Assembly: GCF_001315985.1 (NCBI RefSeq)
Contig: NZ_BBBI01000008.1
Coordinates: 36,737-100,736, forward strand
Length of the DNA stretch: 64,000 bases
Source of the DNA: Vulcanisaeta distributa JCM 11216
Lineage (GTDB): Archaea; Thermoproteota; Thermoprotei; Thermoproteales; Thermocladiaceae
Reading direction: 5' to 3'
A program made the translations under genes and the position numbers. The notes under the pieces are model-generated. The model ran no database searches. It was given only the letters and a program-made list of their open reading frames with translations, and was not told the origin of the DNA. Positions 31,038-41,090 of the stretch are shown here, piece after piece. Within the stretch, counting starts at the first letter, position 1; every line of letters starts with the position of its first letter.

Positions 31038-31637
31038 ATGAGCACCACTGCTACGGGAGGTAACGAAAGAAGGAAAGTACTAACACTGGTGGCAATAGCA
31101 CTGGTTGCGGTTGCCACCATAGCGCTTGCTGACGTGATATACGTGTATACAGGCACAATAAATGCCGTGCCGTATACCACCACACCGCTCCAATTCTCCA
31201 CAGGCCCGAACGCTGGCCCGTCAGATACGGCGGCTGAACCATTCATAAACTTCACAGGAACTAACACCGGCTTTACAGCATCAATAGCCCTAACAAACTC
31301 CAGCGCTGCGTACTTCTACCAAGCCGGTACTTTAACCGTCAACACAGCAGGTAGTATATACGTAACGAGCATCACCCCCCCATCAGGCCCGTCAATGATT
31401 AATACAATGACCATATACATCATGAGCAGTAGCGGTTCGACGGTGTGCTCATTCACCGTGCTCAGTGGTGGTAGCCCAACCACAACGCCTAGCTCAACAT
31501 GCTCATTGGGCACCGGCACGTATTACATAAACCTCTACGTTGTACCGAACACTCCAGTAACAAGTACGGAGAGCGAGACCGTTACCGTCAACTTCGGCTA
31601 CAACGTAGTCAGCTCTACGTCGATATCAGTGCCATAA
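31038..31637 (+). CDS. TasA/AbpA-like secreted filament subunit candidate
   Basis: The 199-residue protein has a conventional Sec signal peptide ('KVLTLVAIALVAVATIALA') with cleavage before 'DVIYVYTG'. A Thr/Ser-rich beta-sandwich with 'QFSTGPNAG' and 'GFTASIALTNSS' follows. This layout and the N-terminal 'tyr-x-G-x-x-x-A-x-P' strand resemble donor-strand-exchange filament proteins of the archaeal bundling-pilus/TasA group. A similar N-terminus occurs in the gene at 33219. TATA-like TTTTTAAC lies at 31005. The family assignment is from pattern memory and needs structural comparison. Confidence 0.5.
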   Translation: MSTTATGGNERRKVLTLVAIALVAVATIALADVIYVYTGTINAVPYTTTPLQFSTGPNAGPSDTAAEPFINFTGTNTGFTASIALTNSSAAYFYQAGTLTVNTAGSIYVTSITPPSGPSMINTMTIYIMSSSGSTVCSFTVLSGGSPTTTPSSTCSLGTGTYYINLYVVPNTPVTSTESETVTVNFGYNVVSSTSISVP

Positions 31638-31653
31638 CAAGGGTGATGCCCTT

Positions 31654-32449
31654 GTGGCTTCAATATCACTCAAAATATTTCTCCTTATCTCTATCCCACT
31701 CATCCTCCTGGCCATAATTGCTATTTGGGGGGGCAGTGCCCTACTCGCCCCATCCATTGTTAGGCAGGCGTCATTAAGTAATGTACCGTATGTAAAGGTC
31801 TCATCAATAAATGTGACGAGTGCTGGCGTTTTCGTAAAGTTAACAATTATTAAGCAGGGTTCACTTAGCTTTACGCCATTAGGTGGTTGGATCGAGGTTG
31901 TGGATACTGGGCAATCAAGTAACGTCAGTAGTAACTTAGTTGCCGTGTTTCCCCCTGACCCCGCAGTATGTTGGTTTAAGTAGTGTTGGTGTTAAGGGTA
32001 TTATCTATGGGTACTTAAATGGTAGTACGGCCTACATAGCCTTTTTCGATATAGTGCCCATACACGTGGTTAACTCCATAGGCATTATCAACTTCACATA
32101 CAGTAATTGCCTACTGACCGTTTACCTGAATGCCTCACTCGTGGTACCCGCAGTCATTAACTACGCCATTAATGTCTCATTATTCACGACATACACGCAC
32201 ACCTACGTCTTCAGTACGGTGAATCAACCATTCAACATCAGCCTAATCATACCGCCCGGTAATCACGTCATTAAGCTCGAGATACCTATTAAACCGACTA
32301 ATGAGGGTTATACCTACGTATATGGATGCGACATAGAACCTGGAACATACTACACACTTTATATGCCCATGGAAATAACGTACGTATACCCCCCCATGGG
32401 AAACACAACCCAATTCACAATATTTATAAAGATGGCCAAGGGTGGTTAA
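31654..32449 (+). CDS. Membrane-anchored extracellular protein of the filament cluster, frame-disrupted
   Basis: The N-terminus is one hydrophobic helix ('IFLLISIPLILLAIIAI'), then a beta-rich extracellular domain with many glycosylation-type Asn sites. The frame changes at a C5 tract near 31951 (four gives VAVFPLTPQYVGLSSVGVK). The second half has Cys in 'YSNCLL' and 'YGCDIEPG'. It begins 17 nt after the putative filament subunit, and its stop nearly abuts the next gene, so it belongs to the same operon. It may be an assembly or anchoring factor. No family is recognised. Confidence 0.5.
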
Positions 32450-32452
32450 GGC

Positions 32453-32956
32453 GTGAGACCTGAGGTGTTAGTGCTTCTTGGCTTGGTCCTTGCCTTCGTG
32501 GTTTCCTGGCTATTCATACCCGCCTGGGGGGGTATTTCCGGCAGTAATTACCGCCTGAGGTTGATGCCCTGGGGGGGTTTCGTGGTCACGTTCTTTGGGG
32601 GGGTGACCTACGTAGTGCCACCGCCCACGGTATTCCTAGTGCCTTCTTCGCCCTGGACTCAGCCTGATCCCCCCCATTATCTGGAGGAGGAGCGTCTACG
32701 CGCTCTATTTATCGGCCTTATTAGCCGTACTCTCACTAACCATGCTCATAGACACAGTACTATTCCAGCAGAGGTACCTACAGGTGAGGAGCTTTATAAT
32801 AGTGCCCACGCCAAACGGTTACGCCTACATTGAACTGCCGCATAACTCATTCATTGGCTTACCAACCTACCTACTGATTATGGCTACGGCAATAGCCCTA
32901 CTCAATATGTTAACCAGGGCCAGGTGGTTAAGGCTTAGGGGGGGTGGTCGCTTGCC
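32453..32956 (+). CDS. Membrane protein of the filament cluster, frame-disrupted, end uncertain
   Basis: It has an N-terminal helix ('VLVLLGLVLAFVVSWLF'), then a Pro/Val-rich loop with three G7 tracts (32526-32602). In another frame from the C7 at about 32670 come 'IIWRRSVYALYLSALLAVLS' and 'LPTYLLIMATAIALLNMLT'. The last G7 (32939) decides the end: with five G the frame runs on into the next gene (RLRGWSLAVAVKEHG), making one protein of about 255 residues. No catalytic motif of a signal peptidase is visible. Confidence 0.4.
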
Positions 32957-33232
32957 GTGGCCGTTAAGGAACACGGCGTACTCACGGCGATTGAACAGGC
33001 ACTTAACAGACTCGGTATTCCATACACGAAGACTCCGGACGGTATTACCGTAGGTGACCTACTCATTAGGCCTATGGGTGATGAAGTCCTGCTATTATCG
33101 AAAGCTAGAGGCGAGGTCACGCTCAATGAAAGCCTTAAAGTCAATGCTGAGGCCGTGGCCTACGTGATTTATGAGGCTATTAAGGAGGCCTTGAAAGGTA
33201 ATGTCGAGGTGGTTGAGTATGCCGAGGAGTAA
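32957..33232 (+). CDS. Small alpha/beta protein, separate or C-terminal domain of the preceding gene
   Basis: The 91 residues, beginning AVKEHGVLTAIEQALNRLGI, form an alpha/beta unit with 'ITVGDLLIRPMGDEVLLLSK' and an acidic tail. It is soluble and regular. No RBS is visible, and the frame can join the upstream membrane protein if the G7 at 32939 is really five. Its stop overlaps the start of the next secreted protein. Function unknown. Confidence 0.5.
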   Translation: MAVKEHGVLTAIEQALNRLGIPYTKTPDGITVGDLLIRPMGDEVLLLSKARGEVTLNESLKVNAEAVAYVIYEAIKEALKGNVEVVEYAEE

Positions 33233-34659
33233 CCATCACCTAATGTCTATTATCATGTTGTTATTTACAGTGTTATTGCCAGCATTGATTATTTCAACAA
33301 TTGTGTTTGCTGACGTAATTATACTATACGATGGCTCCGCACGTGCAATTCCCATAAAATCTCCAATAACGGCCTTAAGTGGTTCATGCCCATGCGGCTG
33401 TGCCTCGTGGAGCCCAACGTTAAGTGGGTTCTCCTCGACAATTACTGCGTATACCATGAGTACAACGAGTGGTTATGTACTAACCACACCGCTCGTCGTA
33501 TTGAGCACGAGCACTGCGGGTACCATAACCATGACCCTAAGCACAAACGCCGTCATGAGCTACGACTACATTAATGGCACACAGATATACCCAGGTCAGG
33601 GAAGCATGAGCCTAAGCAGGTACAAACCTGCTAATGCAGAAGTTAGTACTTAATGGCCCAGTAACGAGTACCATTACATTCAACGGCCAGTACGGCTACT
33701 CACCAACCACTGGAGTAACGTACTACTACGGCTTCACGGAAACCATAAACCCACCTTCATCAGACGTAATGAATCTGTTAAATGGCTTGCAAGCGTGGTA
33801 TGTACCCATGTTTACCAGGGTGACTTTGGCAACCCATTCACTGGGTATTATCCTACAAATTCCTGGCCTGTCTACTACGGTCCCTCGAACTCGCCGAGTA
33901 ATTACTGGTATTACATATCGACGAGCATTAATCAGCCCATCCTTAAGATGGTTAGCTCCGCATATGGTTGGTCCTCAGGCGCCATGTTCTGGCAGGAAAG
34001 CTACAGTGGCGGTACCGTCACTATAACAATAATAGGCGTGTACTCCAACGATGGGACACCCCAGACCTCGCCGGCATACCCCTACGTTGGTGACGGCTAC
34101 ATAATTTACCTATTCCTAAAACCCACTCGGTGGCAAATCAGTAACAGTTACAATTACTCAATACCCTACGTCTCATCCAATGAATACACATCCGTAATCT
34201 CACCCGTACAGGGTGACGTGATGTTCCCACAAAGCCCCCTCAAACTACCTAGTCATTGAGTGGAACCCGCTCTGGCAATATGCATACACTACCAATGGTG
34301 CACCGGGTCAGTGGAATGTCTGGATAGTATCGAATCGTAAAGGATCTTCTGCGAATGTTGGGCCAAGCCCATCCCCGAATCTGGGCAGCCCTTACTCCGG
34401 TTGGGATGGAATTGGTAATGGGTATTTCCAGCCCAACCTGGTGATTACATATGCATTACCGTGAGTTATAATCCTAGCACCAATACGTTAACTGGTACTG
34501 CATATGACCTAAACACGGGACAGTCGGCCGGCTTCACACTGAGCTTAAATGGTTACTTTACACCACCGGGTAGTGGTACCTACGTATTTGGTGCGGCGGG
34601 GGACAAATGGCGCTGGACAAGCTAATTGGGGCATCGTCTATGTTAACTACCAGGGTTAA
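33219..34659 (+). CDS. Large secreted protein: TasA/AbpA-like N-terminus plus lectin-like C-terminus, frame-disrupted
   Basis: ATG 33219 gives a Sec signal ('MLLFTVLLPALIISTIVFA') followed by 'DVIILYDGSARAIPIKSP', closely similar in layout to the start of the filament subunit at 31038. Several frames then carry a Gly/Tyr/Trp-rich beta-protein ('YGPSNSPSNYWYYIST', 'YLVIEWNPLWQYAYTTNG', 'GDYICITVSYNPSTNTLTG'). The last junction is a G5 at about 34600; four gives AAGTNGAGQANWGIVYVNYQG and the stop at 34659. The C-terminal 200 residues look like a concanavalin/LamG-type lectin. It could be a filament tip or carbohydrate-binding adhesin. Confidence 0.5.
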
Positions 34660-34974
34660 TCCAGGATTTATCGTTACTCAAGTGCTTCCTCTGAGATTAT
34701 TATCTTGGCTTATTGTTTTCTCAGCAATTGACTTTACGTGATTTGGAGTTTCTATTGTTCGTGAACTTACTTTTGCTATTGTCGTCCTTATGTTGCTGTA
34801 GTCTTGGTATTGTCGTGACTTTAGGACTTAATGGTGCATTGCTGAATTTATCGTTAAATTACGACTCAAAGCCTGAGCCCTATAAAATTATTGCAGTGGT
34901 TACCCTGTATTAAATTATGGTTAGTAATATGTTATGGTAAGGTTTAAATTAAGCCAATGAAACACTTGCCTTAA
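34660..34974. other. Intergenic region with a doubtful small membrane ORF and the GT2 promoter
   Basis: A 66-codon frame (34713-34913) has a Leu/Ser/Cys-rich hydrophobic start and could be a small membrane protein, but its composition is poor and I give it low weight. GTTTAAATTA at 34941-34950 lies about 30 nt upstream of the ATG at 34975 and is a good TATA element. Confidence 0.35.
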
Positions 34975-36990
34975 ATGAGACTTGTTAATGTACTTATTGC
35001 GTTTTTGCCGTTTATCATCGCGCTTGTTATTACCTACTTTATTGGTGTTAGGGGGGGTTTGGGGTATTGTCTTGGCTTATTTCGTGGTGCTTATGATGGT
35101 CGTCTCCTTCCAGTCTATGGGCTTGTTCATTACTTATTGGCTTAGGGGGGGGTAGGGATTATGAGGGAGCCGTGCTCAGTAGGGCCTGGAGGGTTGGCGG
35201 TGCGGGTAATTATAGGATTGCCGTGGTTATACCAGTATTTAATGAGCCTCCGGGGGGGCTCGTTGCCGAGACTGCCACAATATCCAAGGCGGCGGTTGGT
35301 GAGTTGGGGGGGGATGTCTATGTGCTTGATGACTCGACTAGGGAGGACGTGAGGAGAGGGCTTGATTACTATGCGGAGGAGCTTGGCTTCAAGGTCTTCA
35401 GGAGGGGGGGTAGTAGGAGGGGGGGGTTTAAGCTGGCGCCGTTAATGATTGGCTTAGGGCCTTTGGTGGGGGGGATTACGACTACGTGGTCATTATGGAT
35501 GCTGATCAGAGACTTTTGCCTGGTGTCTTTGAGCATGTTATGCAGTTCTTCGATGACCCGAGGGTCGCCTTTGTGCAGGTTCCGCAGTACTACTCGGGGG
35601 GGCTTGACACGGCGATCGCACTCTCCGCCTGGATACAGCAAATACCCTTCCTGAGGGTCATAATGAGGGGGGGTAGGCACATGAGGAACTCGGCGTTTAG
35701 CCTGGGCAGTAGTACTATTTACAGGGTTAGGCATTTGTTATCGATTGGCGGCCTCTATGAGGGCAGTGTGACTGAGGACATATACACATCAGTGATGCTT
35801 CATGAGAGGGGGTTCAGGAGTGTCTATGTTGACTTACCATTCGTGTGGGGGGGCGGCGAGGCCCCCAAGGACCTGCCGAGCTATATGACACAGCAGAGTA
35901 GGTGGGCCCTTGGCACCTTCCAATTGATTGGGAAGTTACTCAACGCTAGGTTGGGTGTTTCGCAGTTGTTGGATTACATTAATGGCGCTTATTACTGGTT
36001 CTTCGTGAGCATCCTGACCATAGCGGGTATCCTGGCGCCAAGCATATTCCTCATGTTCAGGGTATTCTTCCTAAGCATAAACCCAATACTCTACCTGGTC
36101 ACGTATATCCCTGTGTTCCTACTCTCATTGATGTTTTACCTAGCCATAATGGGTAGGTATGGTTATGGACTTAGGGAGTTCATGTATCACCAAGGCATTC
36201 AATTCGTAGTATCCCTACCGGTCACCATAGCATTCATCTGGTGGGTCCTGAGGAGGAAGGGGTTTAGGGTCACGCCGAAGGGCGTTGGCGCGTCACACTT
36301 CACCATTTACCACACGTACTACCTAGCCATCATTGCCTTCTTAACGGCGGCTATAGTCATTGGCATGTTTAATGCGATCCACACAAGCGGTGCTTTATTC
36401 TATGCCTACGTGATTAACCTGTTCTGGGCCGGCTGGTGGTTGGTTATGGCGTTGCTTGGTTTTTACATTAGCCTCGCCCTCCCCCCCGCACCGGAGAATG
36501 CCGTTATGAGGGTCTCCCAGTCTTACGATGGGCTTGAACACCATGCACTGCAGCTGCTCACTTGTGGTATACAGCTGGAGAGGGTCATTGCTGCTCATTA
36601 CTTCAGACTTGCAGAGGTGCATAGAGAGTACTCGGAGGTGCTTAGGAGGATTGCTGAGGACTCGGTGAGACATGCCGAGATTTACTCAAGGCTCCTTGGG
36701 TCGCTTAGGCGCTTGAGGGGGGGGTTGCACGTGGAGGGGGGGTGTATTGTGGGTGGACTAGGCCCCATGTAATTAACGTAATTAGGGCCAGGGATTATGG
36801 CAGGGACTTGGGTAGGCTTATATTCATTGCTGAGGAGGTTATGATGAGGGTTTATGCGAAGCTTGTGATTGAGACCTGCAGTAAGTTGGGTCTGGGTATT
36901 GAGGAGGTTAGGGGGGGTATAGTGAAGGATGAGGAGGTGCACGAGGAATTACTGAAGAACATACTCAGTAATGTTACTGCTGCTCACTAA
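34975..36990 (+). CDS. Cellulose-synthase-like family 2 glycosyltransferase with C-terminal four-helix domain, frame-disrupted
   Basis: About 670 residues: two N-terminal helices ('LAYFVVLMMVVSFQSMGLF'), a GT-A domain with 'VVIPVFNEP', 'VYVLDDSTREDV', DxD 'VVIMDADQRL', 'SVTEDIYTSVMLHERGF' and 'QQSRWALGTF' (the D, DxD, TED, QxxRW set of processive synthases), then at least five helices. It probably polymerises or transfers sugars across the membrane. After the last helix comes a helical region ('GIQLERVIAAHYFRLAEVH', 'EDSVRHAEIYSRLL', 'FIAEEVMMRVYAKLV', 'VKDEEVHEELLKNIL') resembling a ferritin-like bundle, partly in another frame after 36772. Frames change in G tracts at about 35051, 35149, 35466 and 36716-36740. 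Confidence 0.75.
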
Positions 36991-37126
36991 TTCATGCTGC
37001 GCTCTTAGGTTTCCAGGCTTGTATGCTCGTTGATGGTTCATGCAATACGATGGTGATTAAACAAAGGTTGTCCTTGATTACGTGCATTAGGGTGTTTAGG
37101 GTAGAATTTCTAAAAAGCGTTATTAA

Positions 37127-37732
37127 GTGATTCGAGGCGCCTTTAATGTGGAGATTGGTTACTTGGATTATAGGAAGGACCCTGGGACTTATGTCTACGC
37201 CAAGGTCCTTGATGGATTAACCGAGGCTAGGTTAGCCCTGGAGATGCTGGGTAGGGGCTTGGTTCAAAATGCCTCGGCTAGGGCGTTCATGAGTGTTAGG
37301 TCCATAGTCAGCGCATTAATCGTTAAGAATTTTGCTAAAATCATAGAGGGTGTGGATGAAAGGAGGAGGGCTTGGTATGAGGACGTGGGCTATTCAGCGC
37401 CAACCACTGGGTTAATAGGTATTTCTAAGGACTTGAAGAAGCTGGGCATAGATGTGGAAGCCGTCGTGAAAACGGCGTTGCTGCTTCATAGATTCTCCTA
37501 TAATGGCTTTGATCTAAACCTAGTCGATTATAGGGACCTTGATGAGGTTAAGGATGACATCACTGAGGTCGTTAACTGGGTCTTAACGATTAAGGAGTTA
37601 TTCCTAGACGTCTGGGACGAGAGGCTAGAACGGGAGGTTGGTGAGTTAAGGAGGTTGCTTGGGCGGTACAGGCTTAATGAGTATCTGAGACTTAATTATT
37701 TCTCAGAAATATTTATAGGCTTAGATTATTAA
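37127..37732 (+). CDS. PaREP1/HEPN-like family protein
   Basis: The 201-residue all-helical protein contains 'LDGLTEARLALEMLGRGLVQ' followed by 'NASARAFMSVRSIVSALIV', the repeat-family signature of Pyrobaculum PaREP1 proteins, which have a HEPN-like fold. Members are multi-copy in Thermoproteales and often lie near toxin genes. GTG is used as start. It is followed after 11 nt by vapB, which supports an accessory, mobile neighbourhood. Confidence 0.6.
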   Translation: MIRGAFNVEIGYLDYRKDPGTYVYAKVLDGLTEARLALEMLGRGLVQNASARAFMSVRSIVSALIVKNFAKIIEGVDERRRAWYEDVGYSAPTTGLIGISKDLKKLGIDVEAVVKTALLLHRFSYNGFDLNLVDYRDLDEVKDDITEVVNWVLTIKELFLDVWDERLEREVGELRRLLGRYRLNEYLRLNYFSEIFIGLDY

Positions 37733-37743
37733 TAGCTTAAGGT

Positions 37744-38004
37744 ATGCTGGAGGTTAGGGTTAGGGTTTCTAAGAAGAATACTATTTACATACCTAAGGCA
37801 ATTTCTGAGGCGGTGGGTATTTCTGAGGGTGATTACGTTGTTTTAAGGGTTGATGGTGGTAGGATAATCATTGAGCGTGTTGAGGATCCATTTGAGTATG
37901 CGTTGAAGGTTAAAAAGTTCGCTGAGGTGACCTTTGAGGAGTTCGAGAGAGAGTCTGAGGAGATGCAGAATGAATACTGGGGCGAGAGTTCGAATACTTC
38001 TTGA
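37744..38004 (+). CDS. vapB: VapB-type AbrB antitoxin
   Basis: The 86-residue protein has an N-terminal AbrB hairpin: 'VRVRVSKKNTIYIPKAISEA', 'VGISEGDYVVLRVDGGRIII'. The helical tail ('FAEVTFEEFERESEEMQNEY') is the usual toxin-binding part. It overlaps the PIN toxin by 35 nt. It should neutralise VapC and repress the operon. Confidence 0.85.
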   Translation: MLEVRVRVSKKNTIYIPKAISEAVGISEGDYVVLRVDGGRIIIERVEDPFEYALKVKKFAEVTFEEFERESEEMQNEYWGESSNTS

Positions 38005-38426
38005 CACAACATACCTTTTACCTATTGTGGGTATTAATGTTAAGGGTTTAGATGATGTATTAATCGCATTATCAAGGGTTAGGAAGAGGTTTAGGGCTGA
38101 GTTCTATTATACGCAGTATAATATTATTGAAATCTTGGGTAAGCTCTCCAGGCTTAATTACGATGAGGATACCGTGGTGAGGGGGTTAAAAATCATAAAT
38201 GATGAGTTCATACTCACTGAACCAACAATTGATGGTTACATTAAGGCCCTCAGGCTTAAGCGCAGGGGGATTCAATGACTTAATAGACCTGCTTCTATAC
38301 GCCACAGCCGTCACCAGGGATTTAAAGTTATTAACCAGGGATAAAGGTCTCATACAATTCCTAATGCGTGAGGGTGAACCAATCAATAACGTTCTCTCCG
38401 AGGAGGACTTCCTAAGTAATGCCTAA
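37970..38426 (+). CDS. vapC: VapC-type PIN-domain toxin, frame-disrupted
   Basis: The PIN ribonuclease begins MNTGARVRILLDTTYLLPI, with the first catalytic Asp in 'LLDTTYL' and Glu in 'YNIIEILGKL'. After a G5 tract (38265-38269; four bases restore the frame, giving RRGFNDLIDLLLYATA) come the further acidic residues 'GFNDLIDLLLYATA' and 'LLTRDKGLIQFL'. It would cleave RNA, usually tRNA. As read, the toxin ends early and would be inactive while the antitoxin is intact. Confidence 0.8.
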
Positions 38427-38462
38427 ATTAGATGGTGATAACCCTAGCACTCACGTAAATCA

Positions 38463-38663
38463 TCATACAAAGAGCATGTAGTACTCCGTCTTCTCAATTT
38501 TACCAGTCACTGGGTCGACCCTGAGCCCAAGGGTCTCCAAGGTATCAACGCCGATCACGGGCATTGCGCCACTGAACGCGAGTATCCTGACCGGACCCCT
38601 CCTACCCTCAATCTCAGCCTCAGCAATGAACACCCTAGCTCTCGCCACCCTAACATCACCCAC
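38463..38663 (-). pseudogene. C-terminal half of a retropepsin-like aspartic protease
   Basis: The 66 residues contain 'EGRRGPVRILAFSGAMPVIG', 'VDTLETLGLRVDPVTGKIEK'. They align in pattern with the second half of the protease at 44989 ('GRRGPVMIAALKTPTPLLG', 'LESLGFKVNPRTGELEE'). The N-terminal lobe with the catalytic DTG is absent upstream on this strand, so it is a truncated relic or a degraded copy. It lies between VapBC and an ATPase gene. Confidence 0.55.
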
Positions 38664-38691
38664 TCACATCATTGCGAATTTAAAAATAAAC

Positions 38692-39766
38692 TTAGTAATT
38701 GGGGACGCTTAATCTCATGGCCGCCTCCCTATACATTGGGTCAAGGAATTCATAATCCTTGATTACGCCTAGCCTCTCCAGGGTCCTTATTATATTACTC
38801 AGTGATGTCGGTGACACCGTTACACCCTCAGAATCCTCCACGCACTTGACCACCTTAGACCACGTATTACTACCACTGGCGATGCACCTAAGTACTAGGG
38901 CCGTCCTCCTAGCGTTAATGGCTGAATAATTCGCCTTAGTCCTTATGAGTCTTTCAAGCTCGTTTAAGGCCTCATTAATTGCGGCCTCCCTAATCATGGA
39001 TAGGTCCCCAACACCCCTAATGTAGGCGTTGGCCGCATAAACAAGCCAACCAGGTATACCGTCAAACGCATTCACGATTTCCTCAATAATACTCATAGGA
39101 ACATCAATGTCTAACTCCCTAAATCCCCTCCTCAGGAAATCAATGGACTCATCACGGGTGAACCTATCAATCCTCACCTCATGGAAATACCTACCAAACA
39201 ATGGTGAGTTTGGATCCTCAACACCGATGAAGTCATAAAGCAAGCCAACCTCGGAACCCGTGAGTATAAACGTTATGTTCCTATCAAAGTCATAGGCGTG
39301 GGCTAGGGCATTAAGCACCTCACCTGACAACGGACCCCCCCTTAACCTCTGGGCCTCATCAAATGCTATCACAATCCTTCTCTCATCAAGCCTATCAAAT
39401 AACTCAGCAAGGTTGATCTGCTCCCTACCCTCCACCTAATCTCGACGGCATTACCCATGATTGAAATACCCCCCCTAATCCTTCTTAGAATATCAATAAG
39501 TTTATCAAGACTCGATGATAGGGCATTGGATATTAATCGATAAAGATCAGATCTGCCATAATTATCCCTCAATGATCTACAATCAATTAATACATAGGGT
39601 ATGCCCAATTCATTCAACGCCACATTAATCACCGATGTCTTACCAATCCTCCTAATACCAGTAACCACAATCAAGGGCTTACCAATGTTGCTTAGGATAT
39701 CATTCAATTCCTCATCCCTATCATAGAGATCTGCCTACTCGTCTTCGGCCTCTCATCAAGGAGCAT
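38692..39766 (-). CDS. Archaeal ATPase (ATPase_2/STAND-like), copy 1, frame-disrupted
   Basis: ATG 39764-39766 starts MLLDERPKTSR, then in the next frame 'DLYDRDEELNDILSNIGKPL', Walker A 'VTGIRRIGKTSVINVAL', Walker B 'RIVIAFDEAQRLRGGPLS', sensor 'ITFILTGSEVGLLYDFI' and a C-terminal winged helix. Frame breaks lie near 39732 and 39435-39470 (C7 at 39469). The family is abundant in hyperthermophilic archaea and its function is mostly unknown. A close paralog lies directly upstream (39820-40951). Order and spacing suggest tandem duplication. Confidence 0.75.
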
Positions 39767-39819
39767 GACTACAACCCCTTTGGTTAACTACAACCCCCCC
39801 TCCAGCCATAAAAACCCTT

Positions 39820-40951
39820 CTAACCGATGCGGGCATCCATAACGGCCCTGGCAACGACTGGGTCAGGTATGACGTACGTATCGTTGACCTTACTCAGGTA
39901 GCCATACCTAATGAGATTCTTCATGAGCCTACTAAGCACTGCATCAGAGACTTCACCCGTCCTAACCTCAACATACCTCCTAATCTCACTCCACGTACTT
40001 AACCCACGAGCCACAGCATTAAGTATGGCCAGGTACCTAGCCCTTGATGGCTTAATAACGGCATCAAGCTCACTGAGTACCAGCTTAACACCATCACTGA
40101 AAACCCTGTCCAGGGCCTCCCTGTGACTCAACTTATCAATACCCCCCCTTAAGTAACCGTATAACGTCAACCAACCAACAATACCGTCCAACTTCTCATA
40201 AACCTCATCCAACTCACCCTCGTTAACGTCAATTCCCAACTCAGCAAAGCCCCCCCTCCTCAGGAAGTCTAGGCTCACCTCCCTACTAAACCTGTCCACG
40301 TAAATCTCCCTGATGTACCTACCATAAAGTGGCGCCTCTGGATCATCGATTCTCAGGAAATCCCTCAAAACACCAACCTCACTCCCAGTCACTATAAACG
40401 TAATATTACTTAAGTTGTCATAAGCCCATGCCAACACACCATCATACCTAACGTTTGAAAACCTCATGTACTGAGCCTCATCAAACACCAGTATAAACCT
40501 CGTGGAATTACGCCAACACCACTCATCAATTGCGTTAAACAACCCCGCCAGGTCTATTCTCGACCTCCTGGTAAGCCTAACCTCAATACCACCTGCACCA
40601 ACTCTAACCCAGCTTATGCCCCCCCTCAACGCGTCTTTAAGACTCTCCCAAAGCCTCTCGCCCCCCCTTCCCACGAATTCCCCTAAACCCATTAAAGATA
40701 TGCCTAACCAGGTTACCAACATTAACATTACCATCAATGAAATATATCTGCCTCACATCGACAAGTACGTATGGTTGAGGGAGATCACTTAAGAAAGCCC
40801 TGACTAGGCTCGTCTTACCAATCCTCCTAATACCATAAACAGCGATGAGTTTATCACCCCCCCTAAGCACGCTATTCCTTAGTTCATCGAGTTCAATCTC
40901 CCTATCATAAAGATCCCTTCTAGTTGTCTTAGGCTCCACGCTGAATAGCAT
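39820..40951 (-). CDS. Archaeal ATPase (ATPase_2/STAND-like), copy 2, frame-disrupted
   Basis: Starts MLFSVEPKTTRRDLYDREIE. Walker A is 'VYGIRRIGKTSLVRAFL', Walker B 'RFILVFDEAQYMRFSNV', sensor 'ITFIVTGSEVGVLRDFL', and the C-terminal winged helix contains 'GLSTWSEIRRYVEVRTGE'. The frame changes in C tracts around 40655-40670. It shares the 'PKT(S/T)RRDLYDRE' leader and overall plan with copy 1, which lies 54 nt downstream. ATP-driven switching controlled by the winged helix is the family idea; the partner is unknown. Confidence 0.75.
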
Positions 40952-41090
40952 GACTAACTCCCCCCCCATTAGTTACTAACCCCCCCCGGGTTAGTTATTA
41001 AGCCTTTAATCAAGCGGTAATGAGCATGGAGCAATTAAGTTCAACGTGCAGGTTAAGGCGCTTATGTAGGTCATAGCAGCGAGGATAGAA

